Of a stretch of 56,547 bases of DNA, positions 40,514 through 51,185 are shown piece after piece. The notes under the pieces are model-generated. The model saw nothing but the letters and a program-made list of their open reading frames with translations. It searched no databases and had not been told where the DNA came from. The first letter of the stretch is position 1, and each line of letters starts with the position of its first letter. Source of the DNA: a virus. The translations under genes and the position numbers were made by a program. The stretch lies in the IMG/VR virus record IMGVR_UViG_3300010401_000040, positions 1 through 56,547 of that record; one strand, given 5' to 3'.

Positions 40514-41590
40514 ATGCAGCGCCTGAGACTTTACGATTGTCGGGTCAGCAGCCTGCCCACGTCGGTTGGCCTGTGTCAATCGGACAAGGCGGGTGTGGCT
40601 GAGGTGGTAAACTCGGCGCAGCGGCGTCTGCTCTACTGTAAGGAGGCAGGAGAAGAGTCTTGGTGGGGCACCTGGGCTGAGGTCCAGTTCACCGTCTCGC
40701 GCACCAATCCCTACGTCACCCTGGACAACACCATCGCGCGTATCGAGTATGCCGACGTTTGCACTCGACCCGTTGAAGTGAATAACCAGTTCGTAGAGTT
40801 CCTGCGCTTTGGCAATGGCAGGCTGCCCAAGCTATTCCGGCAGGGTCATTGCGGATGCTTCAGGCCTGCTCTCTACTCGAGGAACAACTCGCCCACCTTC
40901 ACCGACCTATCGAGCCCGCCGCAGTATCTGCGCGCCTATGCCACCGACTCCAGTGACTACGGCAAGCGCGTGATGATCTCGGGCACCGACAGCAACGATA
41001 ACAAGATTTACACGCAGGACTTCTTTGAGAGGGCGCAAGGACAGTTCGAGGTGTTGGCTAATCCATTCACGCAGTGGCCGATGACGTTCAATAGCATCAC
41101 GGGCATCCAGAAGGACGTCACCAATTTCCCCGTCCAGATCTTCCAGGCCGACCCCACGACGGGAGAACAGGTGCTGTTAGTCACGATGCAGCCCAACGAG
41201 ACCACGGCGTGGTATCGGCGTTACTACTTCAACAATCTGCCGTTCAACTGCTGCACCTTCACTGGCCCCAACCCTTGCTCGCCGGTAACGCCAGCTGAGA
41301 GCGTCCAGATTAACGCCATCGTGAAGCTGGAGTTTCAACCGGTGGTAGCTGACACCGACTATTGCCTCATCCAAAACCTGGAGGCGCTGAAGGAAGAGGC
41401 GATGGCCGTGCGATACTCGACAATGGACAGCGCTGAGTCCAAGCAGCTGGCGGCAATAAAGCACAAGGAAGCAGTGCGCTACCTTAACGGAGAGCTAGCC
41501 CATTACCTCGGTATCGACTCGCCCGCCATCAACGTCGCCGTGTTTGGCTCCGCCCGTCTGGAGAAGCAGGGCATTGGAACCATGATCTAG
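40514..41590 (+). CDS. Hypothetical tail structural protein, 358 residues
   Basis: A clear ribosome binding site (AGAGGAG) precedes the ATG. Beta-rich with conserved-looking aromatic patches (WYRRYYFNNLPFNCCTF) and a helical C-terminal third (LEALKEEAMAVRYSTMDSAES). Context suggests a tail or nozzle component. Confidence 0.6.
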   Translation: MQRLRLYDCRVSSLPTSVGLCQSDKAGVAEVVNSAQRRLLYCKEAGEESWWGTWAEVQFTVSRTNPYVTLDNTIARIEYADVCTRPVEVNNQFVEFLRFGNGRLPKLFRQGHCGCFRPALYSRNNSPTFTDLSSPPQYLRAYATDSSDYGKRVMISGTDSNDNKIYTQDFFERAQGQFEVLANPFTQWPMTFNSITGIQKDVTNFPVQIFQADPTTGEQVLLVTMQPNETTAWYRRYYFNNLPFNCCTFTGPNPCSPVTPAESVQINAIVKLEFQPVVADTDYCLIQNLEALKEEAMAVRYSTMDSAESKQLAAIKHKEAVRYLNGELAHYLGIDSPAINVAVFGSARLEKQGIGTMI

Positions 41591-41592
41591 CT

Positions 41593-42546
41593 ATGCCAGG
41601 CACTAATTACTTAGCCCAATACAATTTCGGACACGCTTGGGGAGATGCCTCCGGGGCACCGTCAAGCGCGCCCACAGCGACTCCGGGAAATATACAAGGC
41701 GCACCAGGTCAACCAGGCCAGGGCGCCTTCGGTAAAGTCCCGCAGGTCCCCGACCCGTTCAATACCCAGAAGGGAGCCATAGGCGGCAACATGGGAAACC
41801 TGGGATCGCTCTACGGCCTGGGCAACAGCCTCAACACCGAGATAGCGCACGAAGCGGCTCTGCCATACCAACTCAATCTCCCCAACTACGGCGCGATGAC
41901 CGGCCAATCATCCAACAACATCCTGTCGCTGCTCAAGGGCCAGGTCCCGCCCGACGTTCTGGCGCAGATCGGACAGATGGCAGCCGAGCGTGGTGTGGCT
42001 ACTGGTTCCATTGGCTCTCCCAATTCCAACGCGGCATTGTTGAGGGCGCTGGGTCAGACCTCTCTGGGGTTGCAGCAGCAAGGCGAGACTGAACTCACTG
42101 GCGCCATCAACCGCACGCCAACCGGCAAACAATTTGATCCCACCTCATTCCTGGTGAACCCATCGCAATACCAGGACTCGCGGTATCTGGCTAACGTGCT
42201 CTCCTCGGCCCCAGACCCATCCGCGGCAGGCCTGGCTGGGCTTAACGCTGCGCTCTCAGGCCTTGGCGCTGGCAGTGCATTGGGGCGCTACAACCCTCCG
42301 GCCTCCTACACGCCAACGCTCGGCGGAGGCATGCCGTTTAATAGCGGCGGCGGCATAACGCCAGGGTTCGGCCAGGGCGGAGTTCCCAACCCAACCGGAC
42401 AGGGTTACGCGAGCACGACCGACACTCCCTTTGGACCGCCGAACAGTTTTCAACCGGGAGACTTTGAGTCGATGGGGTTCTTCGATGACCAGTCGATGGA
42501 CTACGGAAACTCCGACGCCTTCAACACCGATTACATGTTTGGATAA
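41593..42546 (+). CDS. Gly/Pro/Asn-rich structural protein, 317 residues
   Basis: Low-complexity Gly/Ala/Pro/Asn segments around a short helical core (about residues 115-165: ILSLLKGQVPPDVLAQIGQ). Likely an internal virion or tail-fibre-associated protein. No motif recognised. Confidence 0.55.
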   Translation: MPGTNYLAQYNFGHAWGDASGAPSSAPTATPGNIQGAPGQPGQGAFGKVPQVPDPFNTQKGAIGGNMGNLGSLYGLGNSLNTEIAHEAALPYQLNLPNYGAMTGQSSNNILSLLKGQVPPDVLAQIGQMAAERGVATGSIGSPNSNAALLRALGQTSLGLQQQGETELTGAINRTPTGKQFDPTSFLVNPSQYQDSRYLANVLSSAPDPSAAGLAGLNAALSGLGAGSALGRYNPPASYTPTLGGGMPFNSGGGITPGFGQGGVPNPTGQGYASTTDTPFGPPNSFQPGDFESMGFFDDQSMDYGNSDAFNTDYMFG

Positions 42547-42548
42547 TT

Positions 42549-43925
42549 GTGGCTTTAGAAATTCCTCCATGGCTTAGGCCGCCCGAAGATTTGGGTGCGC
42601 AGTATCTGGGTGGCGTTCGCGCGGGTGCCGCTATCCAGCAGGAACAGGCACGCCTCACTCAGGAGACCAACCTGGCCAACATGCGCGCCGCCCTGCAGGC
42701 CCAGGAGTCCGAGCGGCAGAACATGCTGGAGCAGCAGCGCATGGCACAGCAGCACGCCTATCAGCAACAGCAGCTGGGCATCCAGCAACAGGAACTGGCG
42801 CAGGCCCAGCAGTTGAACCAGATCAAGGTTAAGGACGCCGCACAGCGTTTCCAGGCCCAACAGCAGTTCCAGAATTGGCTGCAGCTAAACCCTGACAAGG
42901 ACCCCAGCGAAGGCATCCTCAAGTTCTTTCCCGGAACCGACGAATCCATGCAGGGCTACGGCACGCTGGCTCACAACCTTTTCCTGAGCAAACGCCGCAT
43001 CGAGCCGCCGACCGTCGTCAACATGGACGTCAACGGTCGCGCTGTTCCTTTCCTGCAGATACCTGAGGCCTCCGGTAATTACCGCATGCAAGCTGTCCGG
43101 GATGAGCGCTCCGACGTTGAGGGCCGCATGATGCGGATGCACGAACTCTCTGAACTGGAACGTCGCCGCGACCGCCTGCAGGCCGAACTGGACAAGGACC
43201 CAATGGCCGCGCGCTTCCTTGATGCTGACCCATCAAAGCTGACCAAGGAACAGCTGCCGATGTATAACGCACTCCAGAAGCGCAAGCAGATGGTCGATGA
43301 TTACGACCGGCGTATTGAGGAGGCTTACAAGCGCCGTGGTCAATCCTACGACGACGAAGATAATTTCCCTGAGCCTGGCGACAAATCCTCCGCACCGTCC
43401 ACCGGAGTCAAGGTTGTCTCCATCCGCCAGAAGGGGGCACCTGAGGCTAACCAGGCCGCAGCCCAAGTCCCCGCCGGTCCCACCGACACCATTAGGCCAC
43501 AGCTTGGAGTTGTTGGAGATTACGGGTTGAGGGCACTTAGTCCTCCTCAGGCCGCACCACAGGCTGAGCCACCACCGCCACAGGCACCGTCCGCACCGAG
43601 CGTCCCTGGGCCAGCGTTCCGGCCTTACGAACCAACTCCAAAGGCTACGCCACCACAGGAAACCCTACCTACGACGCACGCCTCCAAGCCGCTCTACGAG
43701 AAGAGCGACTACAAGGACAAGTCCTATAATGACCTGGTAAAGTCCATGCACGCGCTGAGTCCCGCTGACCTGGTCCGCGCCGCCAAACGCATGGGGGTGG
43801 AGAAGACGACTTACGATTCTAACTCTGGTGTCTATTACATTCCGGGGGACAGCATGAGCAAAGATGAATTCATCGACTGGATAGCAGACCTTGCTTTTAA
43901 GACCAATTTGTCTCCTATTAAGTAA
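42549..43925 (+). CDS. Coiled-coil internal virion-like protein, 458 residues
   Basis: GTG start directly after the previous stop. Residues about 25-110 are a Gln-rich coiled coil (EQQRMAQQHAYQQQQLGIQQ), and another helical region spans about 195-265. A Pro/Ala linker (about 290-390) precedes a C-terminal helix. In the place of podovirus DNA-ejection proteins, upstream of the very large protein. Confidence 0.6.
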   Translation: MALEIPPWLRPPEDLGAQYLGGVRAGAAIQQEQARLTQETNLANMRAALQAQESERQNMLEQQRMAQQHAYQQQQLGIQQQELAQAQQLNQIKVKDAAQRFQAQQQFQNWLQLNPDKDPSEGILKFFPGTDESMQGYGTLAHNLFLSKRRIEPPTVVNMDVNGRAVPFLQIPEASGNYRMQAVRDERSDVEGRMMRMHELSELERRRDRLQAELDKDPMAARFLDADPSKLTKEQLPMYNALQKRKQMVDDYDRRIEEAYKRRGQSYDDEDNFPEPGDKSSAPSTGVKVVSIRQKGAPEANQAAAQVPAGPTDTIRPQLGVVGDYGLRALSPPQAAPQAEPPPPQAPSAPSVPGPAFRPYEPTPKATPPQETLPTTHASKPLYEKSDYKDKSYNDLVKSMHALSPADLVRAAKRMGVEKTTYDSNSGVYYIPGDSMSKDEFIDWIADLAFKTNLSPIK

Positions 43926-46900
43926 GTGCCGACTTTTGAAGCCGAATTGTCTGATGGCCGGGTTGTAACAGTTGAGTCCGATCATGAGCCAACTGAAAAA
44001 GAAATCCTATCGGCGGTCGGCAGCCAAGGCGCGGCGCCACAAGAGAACCAAGCGCAAGATCCAACCTCGGCAGTTGGTGCCGGACTACGGTCCGCGGCTG
44101 AAGGCATTGCACCAGGCGCAGCTGCGGCGGCGGCGTTTGCACCGTCTGCGGCGGTTGGGGCTCCTTTTGCGCCAGAAACGTTCGGAATTGCGCCGCTTGC
44201 TACTGGGGTCGTAGGTTCGGCCCTGGCGGGTGGCGCGGTAGCACTGGGACAGCGGAAGCTGCTGGAGTATCTGGCTCCGGGATTTCTGCAGAAACTGGAG
44301 CAGGGTCAGAAGGAACACCCGCTAGCTTCCGGAGTGGGTCGAGTCGCCTCGGCCCTGCCCAGTTTTGAGTTTTCCCCCGGTCAGACCATTCGCGGCGTTG
44401 CGGCCCTGCCTAAGATCATCAGAGGCACCGCCGAGGCCGCTGAGAAGAAGGCTGCCACTTCGCTTGCCGCCCAGATTGGTGCGCAGACTGGCATCACTGC
44501 CGCCCAGACCGGCGTCCTGGAACACCGGCTGCCCACACCGACCGAGTTGCTGGAGGCTGCCGCTACCGCCGCTACGTTCGGCCACCCGAGATTTTCCTTC
44601 CCCATACCGCAATCACTACAACGACCATATGCCCGCCAAAACCAAGAAGCAGCAGCGCTACATGGGAATGTGCGCTCACAGCAAGAATCCACCGGCCAGT
44701 TGCCCGCCCAAGAAGGTGGCGCGGGAGTTCAGCCACGCCCCGAAAAGCTGGCCAAAGCAACACAAATACCACTGAGCGGTGCTGAGCCACCACCGGTCGC
44801 CGGTCAGGGCATCCCGCGGATCACCGGCACCGACGAGCTAGGTTATACCCTTCACTTCCAGGGCAAGAGCGAGGCTGGGTTCCCTAGCCGCGCTGAGGCC
44901 GAGAAGGCGGCCCAAGAGATCTGGGATGGCGTTCGACCCATGGCCGGGGACGTCAGTGACGACCTGGCTGAGAAGATGGAACGCGAGGCCATCAGCGAAG
45001 GCGAGAGGCAGGGTGCCCCAGTTAAGTCCGTGGAGAAGTTCGGAGACGAGGACGCCAACGTCCCCTTCAGCCCGTTCTTTATGAAGGCGACGGGGACCGG
45101 TGTTGAACTGAAACGCTCCACCTTCCGCGAGTGGATTCAGGACCTGGTCAACGACGGATTGAATGAGGACCAGATCCGGTTGGCAGTCCACAGCCGCATT
45201 GGTGAGGAGAAATTCCACAACGACGTGATGGCGGTGGCCAGCGATAAGGAGATCGCCCAATACTCCCAGGACCTTACCGCCGCCGAGAAGGCGATCGAGC
45301 GCCGCATCTATGGCGTGCGCAACCTGACCGACCTGCAGCTGGGACACGAGGCGATACGCCGCCGGTTGCAGCAGGCTCACGGCATGACGCCCAGCGAGTT
45401 TGCTGAGACTGTGGGCAAGGAGCACGTCACTATCCGAACGTTGGACGCACTAGGCCGAATCATCCGACGTTCGCGTGAGGCGTTGGGGACCAAGGCGGCG
45501 GGACGCCAGGGAGTGCTCTACAAACGCGCACTGACTAATATTGAGTATGCCAAAGCGGCGGTCTCGGGACGCCAACAGCCCGGCGCAGCCAGGCGTGAGC
45601 GAGAGACAACTCCACCTGAGTTAGCTGACCTGGAGGGGGCAAGGAAGGTTCCACTAAACCTTGGATCTTCCGAATATTTCAAACTGATAGACCAGATGGA
45701 GAAGCGAGGTGTGTCCGTTGACGGATCTCCCCTGAAGCGAGAGGACATGCCTGCGTTTTACGAGGCTGCTGAGGAGATACTTCTCAATGGATACGACTAC
45801 GCCCTTGAGATGGCTAGGGTCCAGGCCGATAACTACCCAACGGAGCCTACTCCTCAAGGAAACTCCACCCGAGATCTTGTCCACGCGATCGAACTGCTCA
45901 AAGGAAAGGACGTCAGGCTCGGCCCACTCATCCCATTCCCTGGATGGAAGAGCGAGACTCAGTTGCGGCTGGATTTGCCGAGTGCCGCGCGCCGCCGCAA
46001 AGACGAGCCCGGCCAGGGCGAGATGTTCGGCAAGCAACCACTCTCAGCCCCGCGCCTGATTAAGGCCAGCGACCCCGAGGCCCGGAAGATTCCCGAAGGC
46101 ACCACGCTGCCGCAGTATAACGCGAACCAGATTGCTGAGATGGCCCAGCGCGTGCTCCAGAGCGAGAAGCCCAGCTTCCGTTCCTTCTACGGATGGGCCC
46201 GGCGCAACCTCGGAGACGTGCCTACTGGACCGATGTTCAGTGTCTGGATTGATGCGGTAAATAATAACCTCCAAGGAAAGCCTGGCGCTGAACTCAATAA
46301 GATGGTGGAGCAGCTGGGGCTCCAGCACCGGGTCTACCCGTTCCAGAAACGTGTTGGCACTAAGCCGCTGGAGGGCACCTCGACTGAGTTTACGCCTGAG
46401 CAACTGAAGGCTGCTGGTCCCCTGCCGGGCGTCGTTTACAATCGCGTTGATATCCCCGACAGCCAGGCCGTGCCGCATGACCCGCGTGATCTGCCGCCGC
46501 AGATGGTGACCGACATTCGCAAGGGGGTTGAAGAGAAGTGGAAGAAAGAGAACCTGCTCCAGGATGAGCGGCTGATTGAGGCTGAGAAGAATAAGGCGGT
46601 GGAGCAGGCCCGAAAGGATTTCATGAAGGCCTTCCCGCCTGAGTTGCGGGACGCGATCATTGACCGTCGCGAGGCCATCAAGCGGGGCCAGAAGCTGCGC
46701 ATGAAGGCCATCAGCGCCATTTTCCAGAAGCTGATTGAGGAGGGCTACCCTGACACCTCCGACCTGTTACGCAAGGAGATTGCAATCGACGACCTGGACT
46801 GGTCCAACCCCAACGCCAAGGAAGGCGTGTGGCGGGATATCAGAGGCGATGAGGCTAAGAACGTTGATAAGCTAAACGAAATTTTCAGGGACGAGGCGCG

Positions 46901-49900
46901 CCGCTCCAGCTTTGACAACGTGAGCCACACCAAGCGCGTGGCGGTCATGCTGAACAAAAACGACAGCACCGTTGCCATTGTCTCAGCCTATCCCCACGGT
47001 CGAAGTGGCACCATGGTCTTTGAACCCTCTGGTGCTACCGGAATAAAGGGTAAGCCCAGCGTCCCGATTGGTTCGGTGCTGCACCGCTGGCGCCCGATCG
47101 CCTCGATGCTGCTCAAGGAGCCGGTGAAGGACTTCTATAAGAAGTTCGAGAACATCGAGAAATTCAACGACTACATCGGCAAGGCCGCCCAGGAAACCGA
47201 GCGCAGCTTTAGCTATGACCCAATAGGGGAGGAGCCTGGTGAGCATTGGCGCAATGTGCCCGAGTGGTTGCGTTCCGACTACGAGTCAGGCCAGATCGCC
47301 CACTCCGCTACGGACGTCCAGCTGGATGAGTTGAAGGCGATGGCTGCTGAGGCAGGTGTCCGCGAGCAGGACGTTGTCTCCCAAGGGGGAGAGACCACAG
47401 AGCGCTTTGGCACCATGGTCACCGAGCCGGGTAAGGGTATTGAGTATGAGCGGCGTGGCGGGCAACTCACCAAAGACAACCCGCTCTCTACGCGCGAGGC
47501 GCTGGAGTTGCAGGACTTCATCTTGGATGAAGCACCCGCAATACGATCCAAGGAAGACCTATCCAAAGTGATTGAAGAGTTGGCCAGCCGGGCTCAGACC
47601 GGAAGATTAAAGCCGCGCGAGTGGCTGGCAATATCGGCCCTGCGCAAGGCAGCCAGCGAAACCTACGTCCGCGAGAACGCCAAGGTCCGGGCATTGCGCT
47701 CCGAACTGCGTGGCAGGAACCTGCCTGCGGACATACCTTATATCAGCCGTGAAACAGCCTACAAAATTGCCCTCGACCGGTTCTACGACCTCACGCAAAG
47801 CACCGAAACGCGCGCCGACTTCCTCGCTGGAGCCATGGAACAATTCAGCCGCCCAGCTGCTGAGGCTCGAGTCCAAGCGCCCGGTATTCCGGTCACGTCA
47901 CCCAGTGCGAAAGGCGTCAGTCGCGAACTGACGATGCGGTCGCGCAGGCCTCCGACCTCCACCAACTGGCAAGGGCCACCGTTGCCGACTGGAGAGGCTC
48001 GCACTGAGCCTGCCGATCCCGAACTGCTTTCTCCTGAAGGCCAGGAACTGGCACGCAAACGCGCTGAGGCCCAGTTCCCTTACGAGCCCACCGAAGGCGA
48101 GCCGCCTGAGTTCAAACTGCCAACTGGGAAAGGTGAGGTGGTTCAGTATCGCAGCCGTCCTGGGTTCCTGATGAAACGCACTGGTGCTGAGGGTGGCTAC
48201 ACCCTGGGCCCGCTGGAGCGCCGCAGGCTGCCTGGTGCTGCCATTCGTGGCGCGGAGAATGTTCGCCAGCGCTGGGAGGAGATGCGCGAGTATAGCACCA
48301 AATACACGGCGCAACTGACCCGCTCCAACACGATGCGGGATATCAATTCCACCGCCGATGGCGCCGACCGCCAGGTGGAGACTTATTCCAATCGCGCGTC
48401 CAACGACATTCGGCTCGCGTCAGTGAAACCCTCCGAGCAGCCGCGCAAGGCGACGCTCAAGGAACGGTTGCTGGGCGGGGTTATCCACTCACCAGAAGCC
48501 GTGAAGGTGCGCAAGGCTGCTAAGGCGGTCATGGCCGCACTGCAGATTGCCACCGACGAAGAGTGGATTCGGGTCTACAACGAGCGCCAGGCACTCAAGG
48601 CTGAGTTTGAACCGTTATTCGAAGAGGCCGAGCGGCAGCACAAGAAGCGGCCTGTTATCCCTGAGGAACGCAAGCCGAAGTTCAAGCAGCCTGAGTGGGT
48701 GGAGGCCAAGCATTTCGAGAAGCTGATCGCTCAGGCCGACAAAGCCATCCGCGAGTCTGACGATTGGATGAAGGCCGTTAACCCCATCCGCCGCATCCAG
48801 GGGCGCAAGTGGAACCGCGCAGCCAGGGCGCTCAAAGAGGAAGCCCTCTACGCCCAGGAGCACTACAACGACCCGGAGATGCTGGCGACCGTCAGCACCT
48901 ACCAGTCGATCATGGACGCGCACTTGAACAACATGAACCGGTCCGGGTTCAAGATTCAGGGGCGCGACTTCTACGTGCCAGGCCGCTACGACGGGGAGAT
49001 CTGGAACGACTACCGATTGACCTGGGGCGACATGAGGATACTGGGCCGGAACTACCGGATGCCAAAATCCTTCCGAAATTATTACGAAGCAATTTCCAAC
49101 GGGCCCTACATTCCAGCCAACGGCGATATTGCCGACCTGGCCCAGCACTCCCTGGCCGCCGGTGGCCGCGTGATGATGCGCGATATCTGGCTGCGCGGGC
49201 TAAAGGAATTCACTGACCCGGTCAGCAAGCAACCGGTGGCTATTGAGCCGCAGTGGACTCGAGTCTCCGATTCGAAAGTGGACCCTGAAAAGATCCAGTC
49301 ACTCAACCCGGAACTCCAGCCGGTGTTTGAGGAACTGAACAACTTGATCGCGACACACGACCCCGATTCCCGGACTGGCAAAGAGGCGCGCAGGCGGCTT
49401 GAGTCTTTCCAGAAGGCGCTGGCCGCAGGCAGTCACTTTGAGTGGCAGGTCCCCAAGGGTAAGCTGGAATACAGCCTGGTTCATCCTTCCCATAGCTCGA
49501 AGCCGATCGCCGTGCGTGAGGGTTACAAGGCGGCAGTGGAGTCAGCAATGGCCCGCAGCGTGATTCACGATATCCCCGTCCTGGGTGATGCCCTGCGCGT
49601 ATCACAGATGTTGAAGCACGGGCTCATCCTGATCATGGACACCTTCCATCCCGGACGCCTGGCGCAATACGGTGCCGCCCTGGCGGGGAAGAACATCTGG
49701 GACATACAAAAGCCGGGGTTCCATTCCGGGCTGCATGCGCTGATGTATAACCCCGAGTCGCTGGAGCACGCGGTGAAGATTGGGGCGGTGAGCAAGAAGG
49801 CCGCAGACTGGGCCTTGGAGCCGGTGAAACTCTACGACCGTGGCCGTATCATGCGGATGAGTCGGCAGAAGCTGCTGGATTACCTGGTGAAGAATGGGCT

Positions 49901-51185
49901 CAATGCGACCCAGACCGCCGACACGATCTACCGCAACTCGATCCAACGCATCCCCTTCATTGGCGAGCGCTGGAACCAGATGCTCTCCCCTGCCAATAAG
50001 TGGATCTTCGATCGCATTACACCCGGCCTCATCGCTGAGTCAGCGGTTAAGAACCTGGAGCGCATTAACCCCAAGAACCGGCACCTCTCTTTGCAGCAGC
50101 AGGCGCGGGAGGTGGTGCGGGACATGAACGTGTTCTACGGCAACGTGGGGCGCAACGGCATCTTCAAGAACCCCAACACTCGGGACCTGGCGCAGATATT
50201 CCTACTGGCCCCGCTTTGGCAGGAAGGTTTGATAGGAAAAGAATTACGGACCTTGTCCCGACTTACCGGTGTATCCTATGCGCTAGGTCGCCGGGGCCTC
50301 GGCGCGGACGTCTACTTAGGGCCGTTAACGCGCGGTGTTGTGAGGGGCCTCGGCGCCTACTTCGTCCTGACCCAGATGGCCAATCTGATCAGCCGTGGCA
50401 AGTGGACCTGGGAGAATGAGGAGCCCGATCACAAGATGGACGCCTGGCTGCCGATTGGACCGGAAGGGATTTGGGTCTCGCCCATGTCGGTCTTTGGGGA
50501 AGTGGCTCACGACCTGGTTCGACTGGCTGAATCCAAGAGCAAGAATTGGGATGCCATCACGCAGTTTGGGATGAACAAGCTGGGCCCGATCGGACGGCTG
50601 GGGGTTATTCTGGGGTCGGGCAAGACGCCTGCAGGTGAAGATATTTCCACGACCGGCGGGGTGCTCTCGCGAGCGGCCAGCGAACTGGCTCCGGCGCCAA
50701 TATCGATCGGCACCTTTGCCAAGGCCGCAGCGCCGGGTTTGCTCGGTGCGCCCAGGCCGGGCCGGGTGGGACAGCGGCTGCTCTCCTCGGTGGGAATTAA
50801 GGCGCAGCTTCCAACCCGTTCAGAGTCGGATATCCGGAAGCTGTCGGAGAGATTCCTGGAGCGGGAAGGGCTCAAGTATGAGCCACTCAAGTTCAGCCCG
50901 ACCGATGAAGCCAGCTACGCTAAGCTGAGGGCTGCGGTGAGGAACGATGATGAGTCCGGTGCCGCGCAGCTGCTCACTGAGCTACGCAAACACCGGACTG
51001 ATGCACAGATCTTAAAGGCCATGCGGGAAGCATCCCAGCGCCCCTACACGGGGAGCCAGGCTAATGAGCGGATGTTCCTCTACAGCTTGAGCGATCGAGA
51101 CCTGGACCTCTACTACAAGGCCAATATCGAACGCGCTGAACTTTACCAAAAGTTCATTGAGTGGTTCACTCGGCAGCCTCTATGA
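43926..51185 (+). CDS. Very large internal virion / DNA-ejection-associated protein, 2419 residues
   Basis: GTG start immediately after the preceding stop. Long helical, charged stretches alternate with Pro-rich linkers. An Ala-rich hydrophobic segment lies near residues 45-105, and the last third contains long amphipathic helices (LKHGLILIMDTFHPGRLAQYGAALAGKN; QMLSPANKWIFDRITPG). Such giant 'polyvalent' proteins are ejected with DNA in several phage groups and may carry enzymatic domains. I see no clear lysozyme, transglycosylase or polymerase motif. A small alternative frame overlaps residues about 235-284 (44629-44775). Confidence 0.65.
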   Translation: MPTFEAELSDGRVVTVESDHEPTEKEILSAVGSQGAAPQENQAQDPTSAVGAGLRSAAEGIAPGAAAAAAFAPSAAVGAPFAPETFGIAPLATGVVGSALAGGAVALGQRKLLEYLAPGFLQKLEQGQKEHPLASGVGRVASALPSFEFSPGQTIRGVAALPKIIRGTAEAAEKKAATSLAAQIGAQTGITAAQTGVLEHRLPTPTELLEAAATAATFGHPRFSFPIPQSLQRPYARQNQEAAALHGNVRSQQESTGQLPAQEGGAGVQPRPEKLAKATQIPLSGAEPPPVAGQGIPRITGTDELGYTLHFQGKSEAGFPSRAEAEKAAQEIWDGVRPMAGDVSDDLAEKMEREAISEGERQGAPVKSVEKFGDEDANVPFSPFFMKATGTGVELKRSTFREWIQDLVNDGLNEDQIRLAVHSRIGEEKFHNDVMAVASDKEIAQYSQDLTAAEKAIERRIYGVRNLTDLQLGHEAIRRRLQQAHGMTPSEFAETVGKEHVTIRTLDALGRIIRRSREALGTKAAGRQGVLYKRALTNIEYAKAAVSGRQQPGAARRERETTPPELADLEGARKVPLNLGSSEYFKLIDQMEKRGVSVDGSPLKREDMPAFYEAAEEILLNGYDYALEMARVQADNYPTEPTPQGNSTRDLVHAIELLKGKDVRLGPLIPFPGWKSETQLRLDLPSAARRRKDEPGQGEMFGKQPLSAPRLIKASDPEARKIPEGTTLPQYNANQIAEMAQRVLQSEKPSFRSFYGWARRNLGDVPTGPMFSVWIDAVNNNLQGKPGAELNKMVEQLGLQHRVYPFQKRVGTKPLEGTSTEFTPEQLKAAGPLPGVVYNRVDIPDSQAVPHDPRDLPPQMVTDIRKGVEEKWKKENLLQDERLIEAEKNKAVEQARKDFMKAFPPELRDAIIDRREAIKRGQKLRMKAISAIFQKLIEEGYPDTSDLLRKEIAIDDLDWSNPNAKEGVWRDIRGDEAKNVDKLNEIFRDEARRSSFDNVSHTKRVAVMLNKNDSTVAIVSAYPHGRSGTMVFEPSGATGIKGKPSVPIGSVLHRWRPIASMLLKEPVKDFYKKFENIEKFNDYIGKAAQETERSFSYDPIGEEPGEHWRNVPEWLRSDYESGQIAHSATDVQLDELKAMAAEAGVREQDVVSQGGETTERFGTMVTEPGKGIEYERRGGQLTKDNPLSTREALELQDFILDEAPAIRSKEDLSKVIEELASRAQTGRLKPREWLAISALRKAASETYVRENAKVRALRSELRGRNLPADIPYISRETAYKIALDRFYDLTQSTETRADFLAGAMEQFSRPAAEARVQAPGIPVTSPSAKGVSRELTMRSRRPPTSTNWQGPPLPTGEARTEPADPELLSPEGQELARKRAEAQFPYEPTEGEPPEFKLPTGKGEVVQYRSRPGFLMKRTGAEGGYTLGPLERRRLPGAAIRGAENVRQRWEEMREYSTKYTAQLTRSNTMRDINSTADGADRQVETYSNRASNDIRLASVKPSEQPRKATLKERLLGGVIHSPEAVKVRKAAKAVMAALQIATDEEWIRVYNERQALKAEFEPLFEEAERQHKKRPVIPEERKPKFKQPEWVEAKHFEKLIAQADKAIRESDDWMKAVNPIRRIQGRKWNRAARALKEEALYAQEHYNDPEMLATVSTYQSIMDAHLNNMNRSGFKIQGRDFYVPGRYDGEIWNDYRLTWGDMRILGRNYRMPKSFRNYYEAISNGPYIPANGDIADLAQHSLAAGGRVMMRDIWLRGLKEFTDPVSKQPVAIEPQWTRVSDSKVDPEKIQSLNPELQPVFEELNNLIATHDPDSRTGKEARRRLESFQKALAAGSHFEWQVPKGKLEYSLVHPSHSSKPIAVREGYKAAVESAMARSVIHDIPVLGDALRVSQMLKHGLILIMDTFHPGRLAQYGAALAGKNIWDIQKPGFHSGLHALMYNPESLEHAVKIGAVSKKAADWALEPVKLYDRGRIMRMSRQKLLDYLVKNGLNATQTADTIYRNSIQRIPFIGERWNQMLSPANKWIFDRITPGLIAESAVKNLERINPKNRHLSLQQQAREVVRDMNVFYGNVGRNGIFKNPNTRDLAQIFLLAPLWQEGLIGKELRTLSRLTGVSYALGRRGLGADVYLGPLTRGVVRGLGAYFVLTQMANLISRGKWTWENEEPDHKMDAWLPIGPEGIWVSPMSVFGEVAHDLVRLAESKSKNWDAITQFGMNKLGPIGRLGVILGSGKTPAGEDISTTGGVLSRAASELAPAPISIGTFAKAAAPGLLGAPRPGRVGQRLLSSVGIKAQLPTRSESDIRKLSERFLEREGLKYEPLKFSPTDEASYAKLRAAVRNDDESGAAQLLTELRKHRTDAQILKAMREASQRPYTGSQANERMFLYSLSDRDLDLYYKANIERAELYQKFIEWFTRQPL
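44629..44775 (+). CDS. Embedded small basic protein, 48 residues (overprinted frame)
   Basis: Lies in a different frame inside the 2419-residue gene. It begins MPAKTKKQQRYMGMCAHSK, close to the 'MPAKSKKQQRFMG' small phage proteins. It also has a CPPKK core. An accidental match of this length is unlikely, but expression is not demonstrated and no ribosome binding site is obvious. Confidence 0.45.
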   Translation: MPAKTKKQQRYMGMCAHSKNPPASCPPKKVAREFSHAPKSWPKQHKYH

